Positions 29,644 to 44,889 of a stretch of DNA of 64,000 nucleotides are shown here, one piece after another. This DNA comes from Chlorokybus atmophyticus (lineage: Eukaryota; Streptophyta; Chlorokybophyceae; Chlorokybales; Chlorokybaceae): positions 375,517-439,516 of the forward strand of contig RHPI01002699.1 in NCBI GenBank assembly GCA_009103225.1. The letters are read 5' to 3'. The translations under genes and the position numbers were made by a program. The notes beneath the pieces were generated by a model, which saw nothing but the letters and a program-made list of their open reading frames with translations, did not search any database and was not told where the DNA came from. Position 1 is the stretch's first letter. Every line of letters begins with the position of its first letter.

Positions 29644-30106
29644 CCACTACCTTGTGACGTGTAGATGTGTACATATGCTTCTCTTCTGATACTGCAACCA
29701 TTGCTGCTTTTACAAAGCTGCCTTCATGCGCAAATCTGCATGTCGCATGCTTGCACTGCTGGTTGAAGAAGATGTTTTCCTGCTGGCAGCCATCAACCGC
29801 TTGTTTGTCCACGTGAGCTGCTGTGATGATGGACTGTCGGCCTGCATACTACACTGTTGCTAGCATATGATGGACATTGGTCGCACTCAGAATGCTTGTG
29901 CCTGTTGTGCATAGCAGTGATAGGCACATTTGTTTATGCGAAAACCAGCAGGACGCGCACTGTCGCATTGTAACACAGACCCGCCGTCGCGCGTCACAAC
30001 ACGTGATAGCAGGTGCAGCACGTTTGCATGTACTGCGAGTAGACTGACCAACATTGTGACAAAAAATTTGTCTACAGGGCGAGTGCAATGCATGCATGAT
30101 TAGCGC
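29644..30106. other. Short intergenic region between convergent genes
   Basis: 3' UTRs of the F-box-like gene (plus) and the SET gene (minus) should meet here. No other feature seen. Confidence 0.5.
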
Positions 30107-32645
30107 TCACATCTGCATCCTAAGGTGCTGAAGCTGTTCCTCAGCATGTGCAATGCCTGCCGCAAGCGTTTGCTTGTGAAGGATGCGCCACTCCAGCGCT
30201 AGCTGTGCAAGCTGCGTGCTCTCGGGTGTGTCACTTTGAAGAGAGTGAGTGAACGAGGATAAAACCTTCTGATCGTGCTCAATGCTGGTGGGCACGAGTG
30301 CCAACGACCTCATCAACTCGCTGCGAAGCCACTTGTACACCCACTCGTCGCCTTCAACACTCAACTGCTCGCCGGACAAAGCTTTGTACAACAGGTTAGC
30401 ATCATCCTTGCTTAAGCCTTGCTTGTGCACCTGTGGCCAGCAACATGTGTTGGTGTGCAGAACAAGCGTGCAGTTAACAACTGTGCACGGAGTGAATTAA
30501 GAGCGTGTGGCAATGAGTCATTGAACTGTGAGCAAACGAGCCATAATCAACTCTCACTTGTTGCTCAGCGTGCATGCGCATCGCGGTCAACAGTGCCCAC
30601 GAAGGTCTACCACTTGAGTACACGCACCGCTCTTCAGCAGCACTGTACGAACACACAAACACAACCATCAGCAACTGTTTGCTTTGTACAGTGCCAATGG
30701 TTATGTCTGCAAGCAACTCAAAGAACAACTCTCTACCTGACTGGGTTGCTGCAGGGACCATTGATCGCTATGCTGTCACTCTGATTGTTTGCAAGGACAA
30801 ACCCGTAAAGCTCTAATAGCTCCAGGTTTGTGTATCTTCCATAACACACCAGCACCTGAGGTGTGATCAGCACACTGTCAGCACACCAGATGCTATACAG
30901 TACACATTATTCACTTCAGCATGCCAACCTGCTCGTTGGGTGCATAGTCCTTCCGGGCGTAAAAGCGAAACACGTTTGCATCGGTGTCATAACAACCGTC
31001 TACCAGCGTGGCCGCAGAGCATGTGGATGGGTCCGCAACACCATCAGCTTCCATCCAGTTCAGTGCTGGCGTGCATGGGGCCGGTGGGCACGCGTAGTTG
31101 AACAAGTCGCCTACGGGGCACAGAGCCCCGGCAGAGTCGAATGGCACAAACACTGTGCGTGACGCAATCTGCAAGCGAAAAGCATGCGTAACTAATTGAA
31201 GCAAACCTGGCTGCAAGGCATGCGATTATGGACTAACGCAAACGCGCATGTGTGCGCACACACATTCATGTGTACGCACCTACACGCATGCACGAGGCAC
31301 GCATGCACGTACACTTGCATGTAAGAGTTGATGGAACATGGTGGCCAACCCCCATAGACTGACAGCTGTATTCACAACAACTTCATGCAGAATGCGCTTT
31401 ACACAACAGATAAGCCCAGAAAGCCCCATCAAGACATGCATATCACCCTGTCAACTCACTACGGCGAGGGCCCAGCGGACAGCCTGCAGCGTGCAGTACT
31501 TTGCGGGAAGACCAAGGCTGAGCAACAGCTGCTTGAGCCGCTTGTGCGGGTTGCGCGCTGCAGCTGCAGCCGCCAGCGCTGCCTCCACCGCATCCTGCAC
31601 CTGTCGTATCGGTAATGACTTGATACTGTCTGTAAATTTGGACGAGAGAATGGAACAAGACCTTCATCATACCTGCAACAGTGCTGCATGGCGTGGTGTG
31701 AAGTGGGCAAGAGTGCTTAAGCTGCGCGGCAGAGTTCTCAAGTAGCGATACCAGAACGAACTTCGCCCCTTCGAGACTTCACTCAAAATATGTGCAGCCA
31801 GGAGCTGTCACGCACACACCCTTCAGACCGTATGCATGCATGCTTGGGGGGTATGTGCATGTCAACATGTGCATGTCAGTTTGCTGGTCAATACAAATGC
31901 ATGTATGCATGCATGTACGTGTGCACATGTCCAAATGTACAGGTGTATGCATGGGAATGGAGTACGATGACCAAAGCACTGCACGCATTCTTGACCAATA
32001 CGATGACGAAAGCATTGCACGCATGCTTGAAGCATTGGACAACCTGCTCGGATGACAGCCTTGCCACCTGGCGAATGGCAGCTGCAAGATGACAATCCGC
32101 GAGCGCGCTCCTTTGCGACATCATGACTGAGAGCGGCACTTCCAAGACCATGGCTCCAGCAGGAATGGCACGACACGCAGCTAGCCCACGGCTGCACATG
32201 ACATCAATGAGCAACTGTAATTCAAGCGCTCTTCGCTCCACCATTGCACAAGTGCATGAAGCCGCTTGCTGCTTTGACAACGCGCATGAGCAAGGCGAGT
32301 CGAAGTTACAGCTTGAATCGAACAAGCACTACTGCACATGCGGGTGCGTACGGGTTGGGTGCAATGTATGCGCGTTGCGTGACATTGCATCCATGCCGCC
32401 TGCATGTGCGCACGATTGTGTGGATGGATGCGCAATGCAGCATTGCATGTTGCATGAGTACATAAGTCTGGCCCCACAGCTAAGTGTGCTCGAGCGGACG
32501 CATAAGGCATGCAAGCAACGCACCCGCCGGCATCAGGAAAGTGCTCAACGCGCAGGCCTTGTGCGCGGTCTATTGGCCCAACATGGTCGCGGACTCCATG
32601 CTCAGCAGCCCAAGCGAGCAGAGCACGCATGTCCTCATCGTCCAT
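30107..32645 (-). CDS. SET-domain protein lysine methyltransferase (LSMT class, SDG40-like)
   Basis: S-adenosylmethionine-dependent methyltransferase of the Rubisco-LSMT/SETD3 class, closest by eye to plant SDG40. Eight exons join in phase: 32645-32524, 32191-32044, 31804-31673, 31600-31460, 31168-30929, 30855-30737, 30642-30558, 30430-30107, giving 436 residues. The N-terminal helix MDDEDMRALLAWAAEHGV leads into the first SET block (GGRGLAACRAIPAGAMVLEV), then SFWYRYLRTLPRS and the second SET half (VFVPFDSAGALCPVGDLFNY). The usual Asn-His of SET is Asn-Tyr here. The catalytic-Tyr region reads LVCYGRYTNLELLELYGF. The C-terminal exons match the Rubisco LSMT substrate-binding domain (YSSGRPSWALLTAMRMHAEQ; LRSELMRSLALVPTSIEHDQ). 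A break in frame near 30737 is explained by a 94-nt intron. The substrate is unknown. Confidence 0.88.
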
Positions 32646-32975
32646 CTCAACAGCCCAAAGTTGAAGAAGCTTTTCACCACAGAATCACAAAACACAGCAA
32701 CCGAAGCCACAAACTAAGTGGCCTCATGAACAAGGGAAGGNNNNNNNNNNNGGGGCTAAAACTACAACAACTCTGTCAACAATGCTGCTTAACTGCCAAA
32801 ATGTCAAGCTTCCCTACCGCAACTCTGTTCACCAAAAAATGTATGTGACTCTATCCTCCAAACCTAAATTACGCAATGCACTGTGGCCATGCACAGAGCA
32901 AACAGTTCAGCTAAGCATGCCTACAGCTGAAGACTGCCAGACTGAATGAGGGTTAGGGCTTTATGGTAGTGCGTG
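32646..32975. other. Intergenic region with a short assembly gap
   Basis: Contains 11 unknown bases (32741-32751). The promoter of the SET gene and the 3' UTR of the Cys-rich gene should lie here. A GGGTTAGGG word is at 32951. Confidence 0.5.
32741..32751. other. Assembly gap (11 N)
   Basis: Eleven unknown bases upstream of the SET gene start. They do not interrupt any called exon. Confidence 1.
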
Positions 32976-33326
32976 TCAGCGGAGGTTGCGGTGGAGCTCC
33001 TGGGTGCAGCGCTTGAGGCAGGCGTCGTTCCAAGCTGGGATCTGGTGGGGGTTGACGCAGACGCTGCGCTGGCAGGCCTCGGTCCAGGCGTCCTCCTGAG
33101 AAGTGCCGCAGACGGTGACGCAGGTGTTGCTGGCGGGATCGTTGGCCATGCCTCCCAGGGACCTCAGCAGGGCGGGGCTGGCGCACACCCTCTCGCACAC
33201 GAAGGGCGCGTCACCGCCGGCAGGCGCCCCTCTCCGCCGCCCGCCGCCGTCCGCCCTCCCGCCCTTCCGTAGCGTCCCAAGCAGGTACACCGGCACCGCC
33301 AGCAGTCCCCACCAGACGGTCACCAT
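32976..33326 (-). CDS. Small Cys-rich membrane or secreted protein conserved in plants
   Basis: Single-exon gene of 116 residues, stop TGA. The start at 33326 (MVTVWWGLLAVPVYLLGTL) gives a hydrophobic N-terminal anchor or signal, followed by a basic Gly/Arg-rich segment. The C-terminal 75 residues hold nine Cys in a tight pattern: VCERVC, CVTVC, then EACQRSVCVNPHQ and NDACLKRC. This C-terminal block resembles a family of uncharacterised plant proteins I recall with the same VCERVC and WNDxCLxRC signature, but I cannot name it. The frame stays open upstream to a Met at 33422, which would add 32 Ala/Ser-rich residues that could be a plastid or mitochondrial targeting sequence. Regular Cys pairs suggest disulphides or metal binding; function is unknown. 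Confidence 0.7.
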   Translation of the reverse strand: MVTVWWGLLAVPVYLLGTLRKGGRADGGGRRRGAPAGGDAPFVCERVCASPALLRSLGGMANDPASNTCVTVCGTSQEDAWTEACQRSVCVNPHQIPAWNDACLKRCTQELHRNLR

Positions 33327-34745
33327 GGAGGAGGAGGACAAGGAGCACGAGAAGGCCGCCGCCGCCGCCGCCGCTCGCCGCGCTAGCTCGGGTTTTGCGA
33401 TATCCGGCACGCAGGATTGCAATTTGTGGCGCTGCCCTCGTTATAGCGTTGGTTGCCTCCATTATGGACTGACAGACTTTAAGTCTCAGCCATCTTACGT
33501 ATTCTCATAGCCTATTGGCAACAGGCCTACTAGGCCTTCTAGGCCTAGTGCTTCATCAGACTTTTGCCAAAATTTTGCCATGCCTTTTAAAATTGCAAAT
33601 ATTTTTATAGACATTAAGGGTTTGTGCTCACTATTGCCAAGCCGTGGAATTTGCATTCATAAACTTTTATTGTTAAAATGGTATTTGTGGCCAACACAGT
33701 ATTACAACGTGGTTGAGGAACATCTTTCGGCACGTTCCAAACTTGACTTTACATCTTCTCACTGAAGGATAATCAAGTAAAAAGTACAATCGTAGTTGCT
33801 GACATAAAGGCATATCCTAGTTGCAGAGGACAGTAACAATTATCATAATTACTTGGTTTATCTTATGTATGGCAATGCCTTACACCCTCCCTTTTGCAAT
33901 CAAAAAAACTATCTTCCTTACAAAGGGCTTGTATTGATGTTATGTCAGCAATAGTAGTAGCAAGAAATTGAACGTCGACTTCCGCAATATACGAATGTAA
34001 ATTCAATCGGATACTCAACAATTGATGATATGTTGCCATTTATGAGTCATAGGCTATGACGATAACTCATACAAAATGACCGCCATACACATAAGCAAGA
34101 CTCATAGACCGACTGATTGACCAATGCGCGTGCAACTCAAGCTAAGCGAATGTTAGCATGTAATGTAGGGTAACAAGCGACATTTAGCATAAACAACAGT
34201 AGAAAGATGCAGAGAATATGTGTACATGGTTGTGTATTATTTTGGCAAATCAACAATAAAAAGCGCAAAGGCAGTAAGATTGGCCCCATACCTGCATAAC
34301 AAACACCCAGCGATGCAAATCGCAGGCTAAAGCATACCACCAACTAGCACAAATTCGTCCACATCCAGCAATCGCCAACAGAGCCAACCTTGACAAACCA
34401 AAGTTCATGGTACCACAGAAAAGGCACTTTGGAGAGTGGTACAAGTGCGGGTGGGGGATTGAGTGGACGTACAAATGTAGCAAAGTGCGCTGCATACGAC
34501 CTTCCTACAAGCACTTGACTAAGCCAGGCGTTAATACCATCAACAGCGTGCGAGAGCTGCAATCCGCGCCATGTCTCAGCGTGCGGCATGTCAACACCAG
34601 GACAGGAACTTGCTTGCCTAAAACGTAATAGACCTTTGCTCATGAGCAAAGCGATTGAACCCCAGCACGTACCAGCAGCATGCCAATTGCAGCCATGCAG
34701 TGACAGCAAACACTGTGCTGGGCGCTTGTACAACATGCGAGCCAG
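33327..34745. other. Intergenic region, AT-rich
   Basis: No gene supported. The part nearest 33400 is GC-rich and should be the leader of the Cys-rich gene. The rest is AT-rich and closed in most frames, and ends in the presumed USP39 3' UTR. Confidence 0.5.
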
Positions 34746-37700
34746 TTAGGACTGCGCAGTACTTGACTTCAACTCATAAATCTGCATGTAAGTCTCCGAC
34801 AAAGCGACCATCTGCGGAAGCGTCTCCGACACATGAAGATCTTGAATGTCATACCTGCAGCACATTTAGCTTGTGACCAAGCAGTAACCTTCATGAACCA
34901 GCATGCTCCAAGGGATCAGCAACCAAGCATGCCAAACGCACCAGATTTCTTCCGCCTTATGGAAAACTTGCACTCGGTATGTGCCCTCCTTCGGCTTGCC
35001 GTCGTGACATATGTTGGCGATGAGATCATACTTTGAAGGCAACGTCTTGTCTTGTTTATCAGTCGGCACGGGGATGTAGTCCTTCAGCTCCAGATTTTTT
35101 ACAGGGAAGTTCACTGCAGAACACACATGCCACGAGTGAGCGCGACTGCCATGAGGAAAAGAGCCATGTGAGGGCTGAGGTAGTGGAATGCTGACCAATG
35201 GTGGGGTTCTTCTCAATGAAGAAGTTGTTCTTGGTGAAGCGCTTCATGTACAGGACCAGGTACTTGGGCAGCCGCGTGATACGAAACCGCTTCTTCCCTT
35301 CCCTTATCTGCTCGGTTATCGTTTCCCCATCAAACTTCTTCAATATTGTATAGAGAGGAACCTGAAGCACAAGTAGACACTCACACTTAGTTTGGTAACA
35401 GAGAATGTGCAATGAGTGCGCCATGTGGCAGCATGTGTGTTTTTGTCACCTGAGGTATAATGTTTTTCTCCATCACGTCCTTGAAGAGTGGTGGAGGCGG
35501 CAGGTCAAGGCCAAGCATGAGAAATGGCAGCTTCTTAACGATTGCCATTCCAGCCTGAAACGATGACTTCTCGTAAGCACTGCTTCATGCGAAACCTGCT
35601 GACATGTCCAGCTGCCAAGCAAGTCGGAAGTCCACCGCCACTACAAGTACAAGCATGCCAGTGTGCATACCTCTTTGTCCACGCTGCGTGCAGATGTGCT
35701 GCGCTCAGTAGTCACCTGCAGCAAGACTGTACCATTAAGTGGTACCGCATAATGCAGTAACAATCATGACGCATGACACAGTTTACCATTACCTCCAGCT
35801 CTCCTTGGAAGCACTGGTAGATGACTGAGCTGTTGTGCTTTTTTGTACCACCAAGATCATGGTGAAGCGCATTTAGCAGCCATGAGGCAAACTCTACTGG
35901 ATCCGACTGTATTGTCATGGACACAGCTATCAGCATCTTGTTGGTTGCATGCAGCATTGGCAACATATGTGCCAGGATACACACGCAACGCGCATGACCG
36001 TGGTGCAACCTGCTTACTTGATTCCCTATCCTATACTTCTTCTCACTTGCCATCATCATTGCTTGAAGGAACTCGTGCGGGCTCACCTGAGAACTGTTGA
36101 ATGAGCCACATGTGACGCAAGCCAAAAAGGCAAGAAAATCCAATGTCCACACCTGACCCTTGAAGTTCCTGGGATGCCATATCTTACGGCAAAGTTCCCC
36201 AAAGCGCTGAACTAGCAGCGACTTGCAATTGACGTAATTGCTTTCAGTCAGGAAAAAATCCCGAACCGGCGTCACCCTCATAAGCGCCTGAACAATCACA
36301 TTCACATAATCCGTGAAGTTTAAGTTGTTCAGCCCGATTGTGCCCGGGAGATAGTCCGTGCCTGCACAAGATGCCAGCCAACAACTTGGTCAACAACACA
36401 CATAACCCACTTGTGTATGCAACACATACACAGTGAGTTAGTCAAAGCAATGCTTGATACATAAATCACGTCAATTGATTACCATCAAGTGTGCGAGACC
36501 AGAGTTTGTTGGAGTCGATGCTGCTGATGTCGCGTGAGTTAAACGACGGGTGCAGGACATGACGAATATCGTCGAGTGATGGGTCATCCACCTCATACCC
36601 GTCCGGAAGGCAGTACACCTTTTCGCTGTGCAAGTTTATAAACACGTGATGGCCCGCCTCCAACGCATGCGTGTATGCGTGTGAACTTTTCCCCCTTCCC
36701 TGCCAATGGGCATGTCAACTGGGCAAACAATAACTGTTGTTGTGGTCAATTGAGTCACGGCACAGAAACAGAGGCATAGTTGTGGTCGGAGAATATTTAC
36801 TCAAACGTACGCAATGATGCGGGAATGAGCTAGCAAGCTTATGGGAAATGTACAGTATATGCAACTGTATCAAAAGTTACAGAAGGCAATACAGGTCTTA
36901 CAGGACTCACCTGGAAGTACTTGCCGCACACGAGGCAGCCATACACGTTGAGATTGCTGAGGCTCACACTGCAAAACTTCTCAAAATCAAAGTCCAGCAT
37001 GGACCTGTTGATCGTGTCAAGATATGGACAGTCCCTCCTTGCCTGCAATAGCATAGCAAAGAAGCATCGCTTGGCCAATTGACATTTACGCCAGCTGACA
37101 GCATGACTTGTCTCAAACAACTTTTGTGACAGCTTTGCGACAACATTGTTGAGTATGTGAACGCACCGTCCGCTCATGTCAGTCACGACAAGGGAGTTGT
37201 TTACAGGCAGATGAAGAGACACGTATGCCGAACACAATAACCGACATAAAAGTTTATCAATATTATGACCAACAATGCTGCTCCATTACTACACGCATAT
37301 GAGAAGCTTGCGCTGTAAATCAATACATGCGGAACAGGCAATAGTGCATGACACTTCCGGTGGATTGTAATGCACTATCATTGTAACTGGCACACTGCTA
37401 CGCCTTTGATGCTACGAGCATTAGGACTGAATGAACATGACATTGCGATAGCAGCTCAAAGACATCTAAACACAAGCATGCACACCAACTTTTGGGGTTG
37501 ATGCTGAACAACTCCACTTGCTCTGTACCCAATGAGTCACACTCGCGACAACAGCAATGCTTTACTCACCGCAACTCCTCTGGCCCGTCTGCGCCGCCTC
37601 TCCTCCTCCTCTTCATCATCCTGATCGTGATCAACCTCTTGCTTGACGCTGACGGGCACCGCCTCAGCAGCATCGCCAGTGTCGTCCTCCTGCTTGACGC

Positions 37701-37908
37701 ATGCCGGCAAGTACTGCCTGGTAACGGCGTCGTCGTCGTCGTCCGCCGCCTCCCGCTTGCGTTTGCCGCCGTGGCCAGAGCCCCCGTTCTGCACCACCTC
37801 CTGCCTCTCCTCTACCTCCTTGTGCTCCTCCTCCACCTCCTCCCGCTTGACCCTCACGACATCGCCCTCGTCCTCCTCGCCGCCGCCGCCCTCACGCCGC
37901 CGCTTCAT
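34746..37908 (-). CDS. USP39: USP39/Sad1-like spliceosomal pseudo-deubiquitinase
   Basis: Component of the U4/U6.U5 tri-snRNP needed for pre-mRNA splicing. Eleven exons join in phase: 37908-37570, 37042-36911, 36699-36483, 36361-36153, 36086-36018, 35906-35793, 35715-35671, 35554-35450, 35361-35196, 35113-34942, 34854-34746, giving 558 residues, close to the family norm. Exon 1 is a charged Glu/Arg/Lys leader. Then comes the UBP zinc finger (CPYLDTINRSMLDFDFEKFC; YGCLVCGKYFQ; SHAYTHALEAGHHVFINLHS) and the USP fold (GTIGLNNLNFTDYVNVIVQA; YMKRFTKNNFFIEKNPTI; YDLIANICHDGKPKEGTYRV). At the Cys-box, catalytic USPs have Cys where this protein has Asp (NFTDY), as in known USP39, so it should lack protease activity. 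Exon 7 has only 45 nt. A telo-box lies 19 bp upstream of the ATG. Confidence 0.96.
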
Positions 37909-38398
37909 CGCCCGCCAGCAGCATCCAAACCCTAATCTAGTGTGACTGCCTGTGGCCTGGTGTGGCCTGGTCTGCTCGACCAGGCCACAGGCGACGTCAA
38001 GTTAGCTTGCTGCATGTAGGCGACGGAGGCAACGGCGGAAGTCCGGCAGGCGGTGGAGGTCAGTGAAGCGGGCTTGCGTGGACGCAAGCAATAAGCAGGG
38101 CACGCAAGCTAGCTGGCAACAGCTGCAGCAGTCAGTAGTTAGTCTGTCAGCCAGTTGGCGAGCAGTCAACGGACAATAACGTCGAGCAGGCTAGTAGGCA
38201 CGCATGTTGTTACACAGGCTTGCCATCACTTCCAAGCACAAGCAAGGAGGAGAGGGCAGGTGCCTGCGTATGCGTCATATGTAGTGGCTGCTAAGCTAGC
38301 TCACCAGTCCAGCCGACTGGATTGTACTTGGGGCTAAAGCGAACACAGTTATATGACACTCACAATCACCCACCACGGATGAGGGCGGTGACGGTGTC
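37909..38398. promoter_or_regulatory. Shared region between divergent USP39 and transporter genes, with hairpin
   Basis: 490 bp between two divergent starts. It contains a telo-box (AAACCCTA, 37927-37934, plus-strand orientation) 19 bp from the USP39 ATG, and a 12-bp inverted repeat (37961-37989) based on TGTGGCCTGGTC, with a preceding copy of GTGGCCTGG. Both promoters are expected here. Confidence 0.5.
37961..37989. repeat. 12-bp inverted repeat, 5-nt loop
   Basis: TGTGGCCTGGTC (37961-37972) pairs perfectly with GACCAGGCCACA (37978-37989). A second upstream copy at 37948 (GCCTGTGGCCTGGT) can pair with the same right arm, giving an alternative hairpin. Confidence 0.85.
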
Positions 38399-41326
38399 AT
38401 GGTCCTCCCCGCCATGGTCGCATGGTTCTTGCGCCTGCACCGCACATTCGGCCTGCCTTTTCTGCTGCTCATCATTGCCATCTACTGGACTCAGGCACGT
38501 TTTATGTACATGCGCGCGCACACACGTATGCACGTGCGTGTGCATTTACTTTCATCATCAGCATGGTCGCATGCACACATGCCTGCGCACGTGCATCCTG
38601 AAGATGCGTGCGGCGCGCCTTCAGCCTGCCTGCCGCTTACCAATGCCAGGTTTACTGAACTCAGGCATTGTAGTGGTGCATACACAAGCTGAGGTTTAAG
38701 TTGCAACATTGCATGCTGACACGCCTACATGCACATGTGTGCATACAAACATGCATATGCATGAATGCATGCACGCACATATGTGCGTGCATGCATTCTC
38801 ACCCGCATGCCTGTGTCCATACAAGCGCGTTGTGTGAATGCACGCAAGCACAGGCACAGGCATCTCAGTGCCTGCCGTAGCAGCACCCCTCTTTCTCAAG
38901 AAGCATCCAACTGAGACCCTCACTCTCTCTGTCATGTTTGTGTAGGGTTTCAAAGACTTTGCATGGCTCGGGGTCACATTTCTCCTCAAAGACGCGCTTG
39001 CATTGAGGCCAACAGCAGCGCAGCTCCTTCATTCCACTGCATTCCTGCCTTGGTCCATCAAGCCCATATACGGGTAAACGTGCATGTCTCAATGGCCGAC
39101 ACTGTCATACCGTAATGCACACAGCACGTTTATACCAGGTTTCACACGCAGAGTGCTGTCTGACTGCTTGCCCATATGGGGTTCGCGGCGGATAAGCTAC
39201 ATCGTGATTGGTGCAGTCCTATCTGCAGCCTCATGGCTGGCTCTAGCAGTCATGCCAGCATTGCGCTCATCAGGTGGGGGCATATTGGTCTTGGCGTCAT
39301 CTACATCTGTCAAACAAACAAAACCTCATCAGCAATGGTTGCAGCTGCGATGCTGTTGCTCATGCTCGTGCTCGGCAATGTTGGAGCAGCCTTGAGTGAC
39401 GTGGTCATAGACGCCATGATTGCCCAGGTAAGTCATGCAACCAATGGCTGAACTTGATGAAGTATAGACAGAGTCGAGTAGAGTAGCGTGGAGATGCGTG
39501 AATAGTATTGTGTAAGGTAGACAGCAAGTATCCTAAGTTCAGTTGCAGTCTTATATATTGAGCTTGGAGCTGTGTCCAGGCCACGCGGTCGGAGAGGGCG
39601 GAGTTTGCGGGTGACTTGCAATCGCTGAGTTGGATCACTATGTCTGTCGGGGGCCTTTTGGGTGCCATATCTGGGGGTGTCGCTATGACCAAGCTCGATG
39701 TGAAGGTGGGCTCTGATAAAACGCAACGGTTGCCAGCCCATCATTAGCATAATCATCATCAAGCTCGTTGCACACAGGTGATTTTTGGTGTCTTTGCGTT
39801 GTTTCCCATGTTTGGGCTCGTGGTCACGCCATTCGTACCCGACGACAATGTGGCTGCTAAGAGCCAGCAGTCTTCACCACAGGTATAGGTATGCACCTTA
39901 ATGTTGCAGATGGGTGTGTTGTAACCAACCAACAGTTTGTCGATTGCAACATTGCAGTGGGAGCCTACAGCTTACCATCACGCAGTGCATCTGAGCGACG
40001 AGGATGAAGAGCTTGGTGTCCTCTATCCCAATCGCAGAGGCCGAAAAGGTGTCGTGAGCGTAGTCATAGCTCATCTGCGACGGCTTGTCCACGCTATTAA
40101 AGACCCGCACATATTCTGGTAAACACCATGTCAATGGTAAAGAAGTCTTGCTAACTGCTGCATACAAGTCTTCCTCATACACAGTTGTCGCGGCATAGGC
40201 CCTTGCTTTGGTTCTTTGGCTCCAACTGCGTAGTTCCTCGCATGCCGTCGGCGATGTTTTACTTCTGGACAAATGAGCTGCGACTTGACGCGTCCTTTGT
40301 CGGTCTCATCAAGACTGTCGGATGGGCGGCTCTGATGGTTGGCACTGCCATCTACAACCGGCACCTTAAACGTATGTATTCTGCATGCAATCTTTATCTA
40401 TATGTCAGTGACAAGTATACTTGCACCATCCAGCAACTTGACTTGATACACTACACTTGGTACTGTACAGCCTTGACAGCAGTGGGCTGTATCGTTGACT
40501 AAATGGTTCTATGTAGGCACCCCTTTGCGCAAGGTGTTCAGATGGGCGCACGTAGCGATGGCATGCTGCACGGTGCTGGACCTGTTGCTTGTATTGCGGT
40601 TAAACCCGTATTTTGGCATCCCTGACAAGCTGTTTGTCCTGGCTTCATCAGCCTCTGCAGACGCCATCGCGCAGTTCAAGTAAGTGCTCTCCCAAAGGCG
40701 CGAGTAACAAGATTTTGCAATGATGTTGCCTCTGATGTTCATCATACTCACCAGGTTTATGCCATTCTTGGTACTGAGCGCACGCTTGTGCCCACCTGGT
40801 CTTGAAGGCACGCTCTTCGCGCTGTTCATGAGCATCTCCAACTTCGGCTCCACACTTTCCAACTACAACGGCGCTTTCCTTGCACATATTTTGCACATCA
40901 CACAAGTAAGCATGCTTGTAACAAATGAGTACAATTTGCATGTTGGAGTGGGGAGATAACATTCTGCGCACACATACGAAAGCCTCATTGACCCATAAAC
41001 ACGCAAGTGCGCATGCTGTTGTGCAACTTGTTCACTGGACTACGCACACAGAACAGTGTTTGTAAACGGACAATGTAGCATTCACAGAAGTGTTGCTGAC
41101 TGTTGTACACCACTTTATGCTGCAGGACAACTTCCAACGGCTTCCGCTTGCCATCATGCTGCAGGCTGTAAGTTTGCTTCTTCCAATCCTGTTCCTAAGG
41201 CTGATACCCAACACTGTCAACAGTGACGACACTGACGATAACAACGTTGAGAACAATCGCAACAGCAAGTGGGAAAATGGCGCTCAGCATGCAGCTGCGG
41301 AGGAGTGGAGGGTTGAGATTGCCTAG
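38399..41326 (+). CDS. Folate-biopterin transporter family (FBT/BT1) membrane protein
   Basis: Major-facilitator-type carrier of the FBT family, which moves folates and pterins across plastid or plasma membranes in plants, cyanobacteria and trypanosomatids. Eleven exons join in phase: 38399-38494, 38946-39073, 39152-39273, 39333-39427, 39580-39705, 39778-39882, 39958-40118, 40199-40371, 40517-40679, 40755-40905, 41126-41326, giving 506 residues. Hydrophobic segments are regularly spaced (FGLPFLLLIIAIYWTQ; YIVIGAVLSAASWLALAVM; AAAMLLLMLVLGNVGAALSD; ITMSVGGLLGAISGGVAM; VIFGVFALFPMFGLVV). Family blocks include PWSIKPIYGVLSDCLPIWG, SDVVIDAMIA and PRMPSAMFYFWTNELRLD. The C-terminus is an Asp/Asn-rich soluble tail. 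The first intron has a GC rather than GT donor (38495). Alternatively an exon lies within that intron, but none was seen. The substrate is inferred. Confidence 0.9.
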
Positions 41327-44480
<3,154 letters not shown>

Positions 44481-44889
44481 GATGTGCCCCGCCAAATATA
44501 CGTACGGATGCCCTGCACCTCACGCTTCACCACTGCACTGACTGGTGAGTCACCAGCCACCAGCGTGAGTGCAACAGGCACTCACGCTTGCGACGCAACA
44601 ACCGCATCCATGCATCGTCGTTGCCTGCAACGGACGCCGGCAAGCAGCCACGTGCATCTGGCAGCCGTAGACTGTGGGTTTCTGCCTCCTTTTCGCGAGA
44701 CCTATGTGTACTTCATCATCAGACGTCACCATCAACGTGCGACGAGAAAAGCTCAAACGTTTGCCAAGAGGGAGAGAGACTCGCGGCTTGCCAGGAACAA
44801 CAGAATACCGCAGAAAAGCAGCGCATATAACCCCGGAGGAAAATGGCTCCCAAAGGAACGAGCCACGTGGAACAATGCCGCATTCCCAG

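Noticed and set aside
30720-30780. Frameshift in the SET gene near 30737
   Set aside because: A GT-AG intron from 30736 to 30643 restores the frame and joins two expected family blocks.
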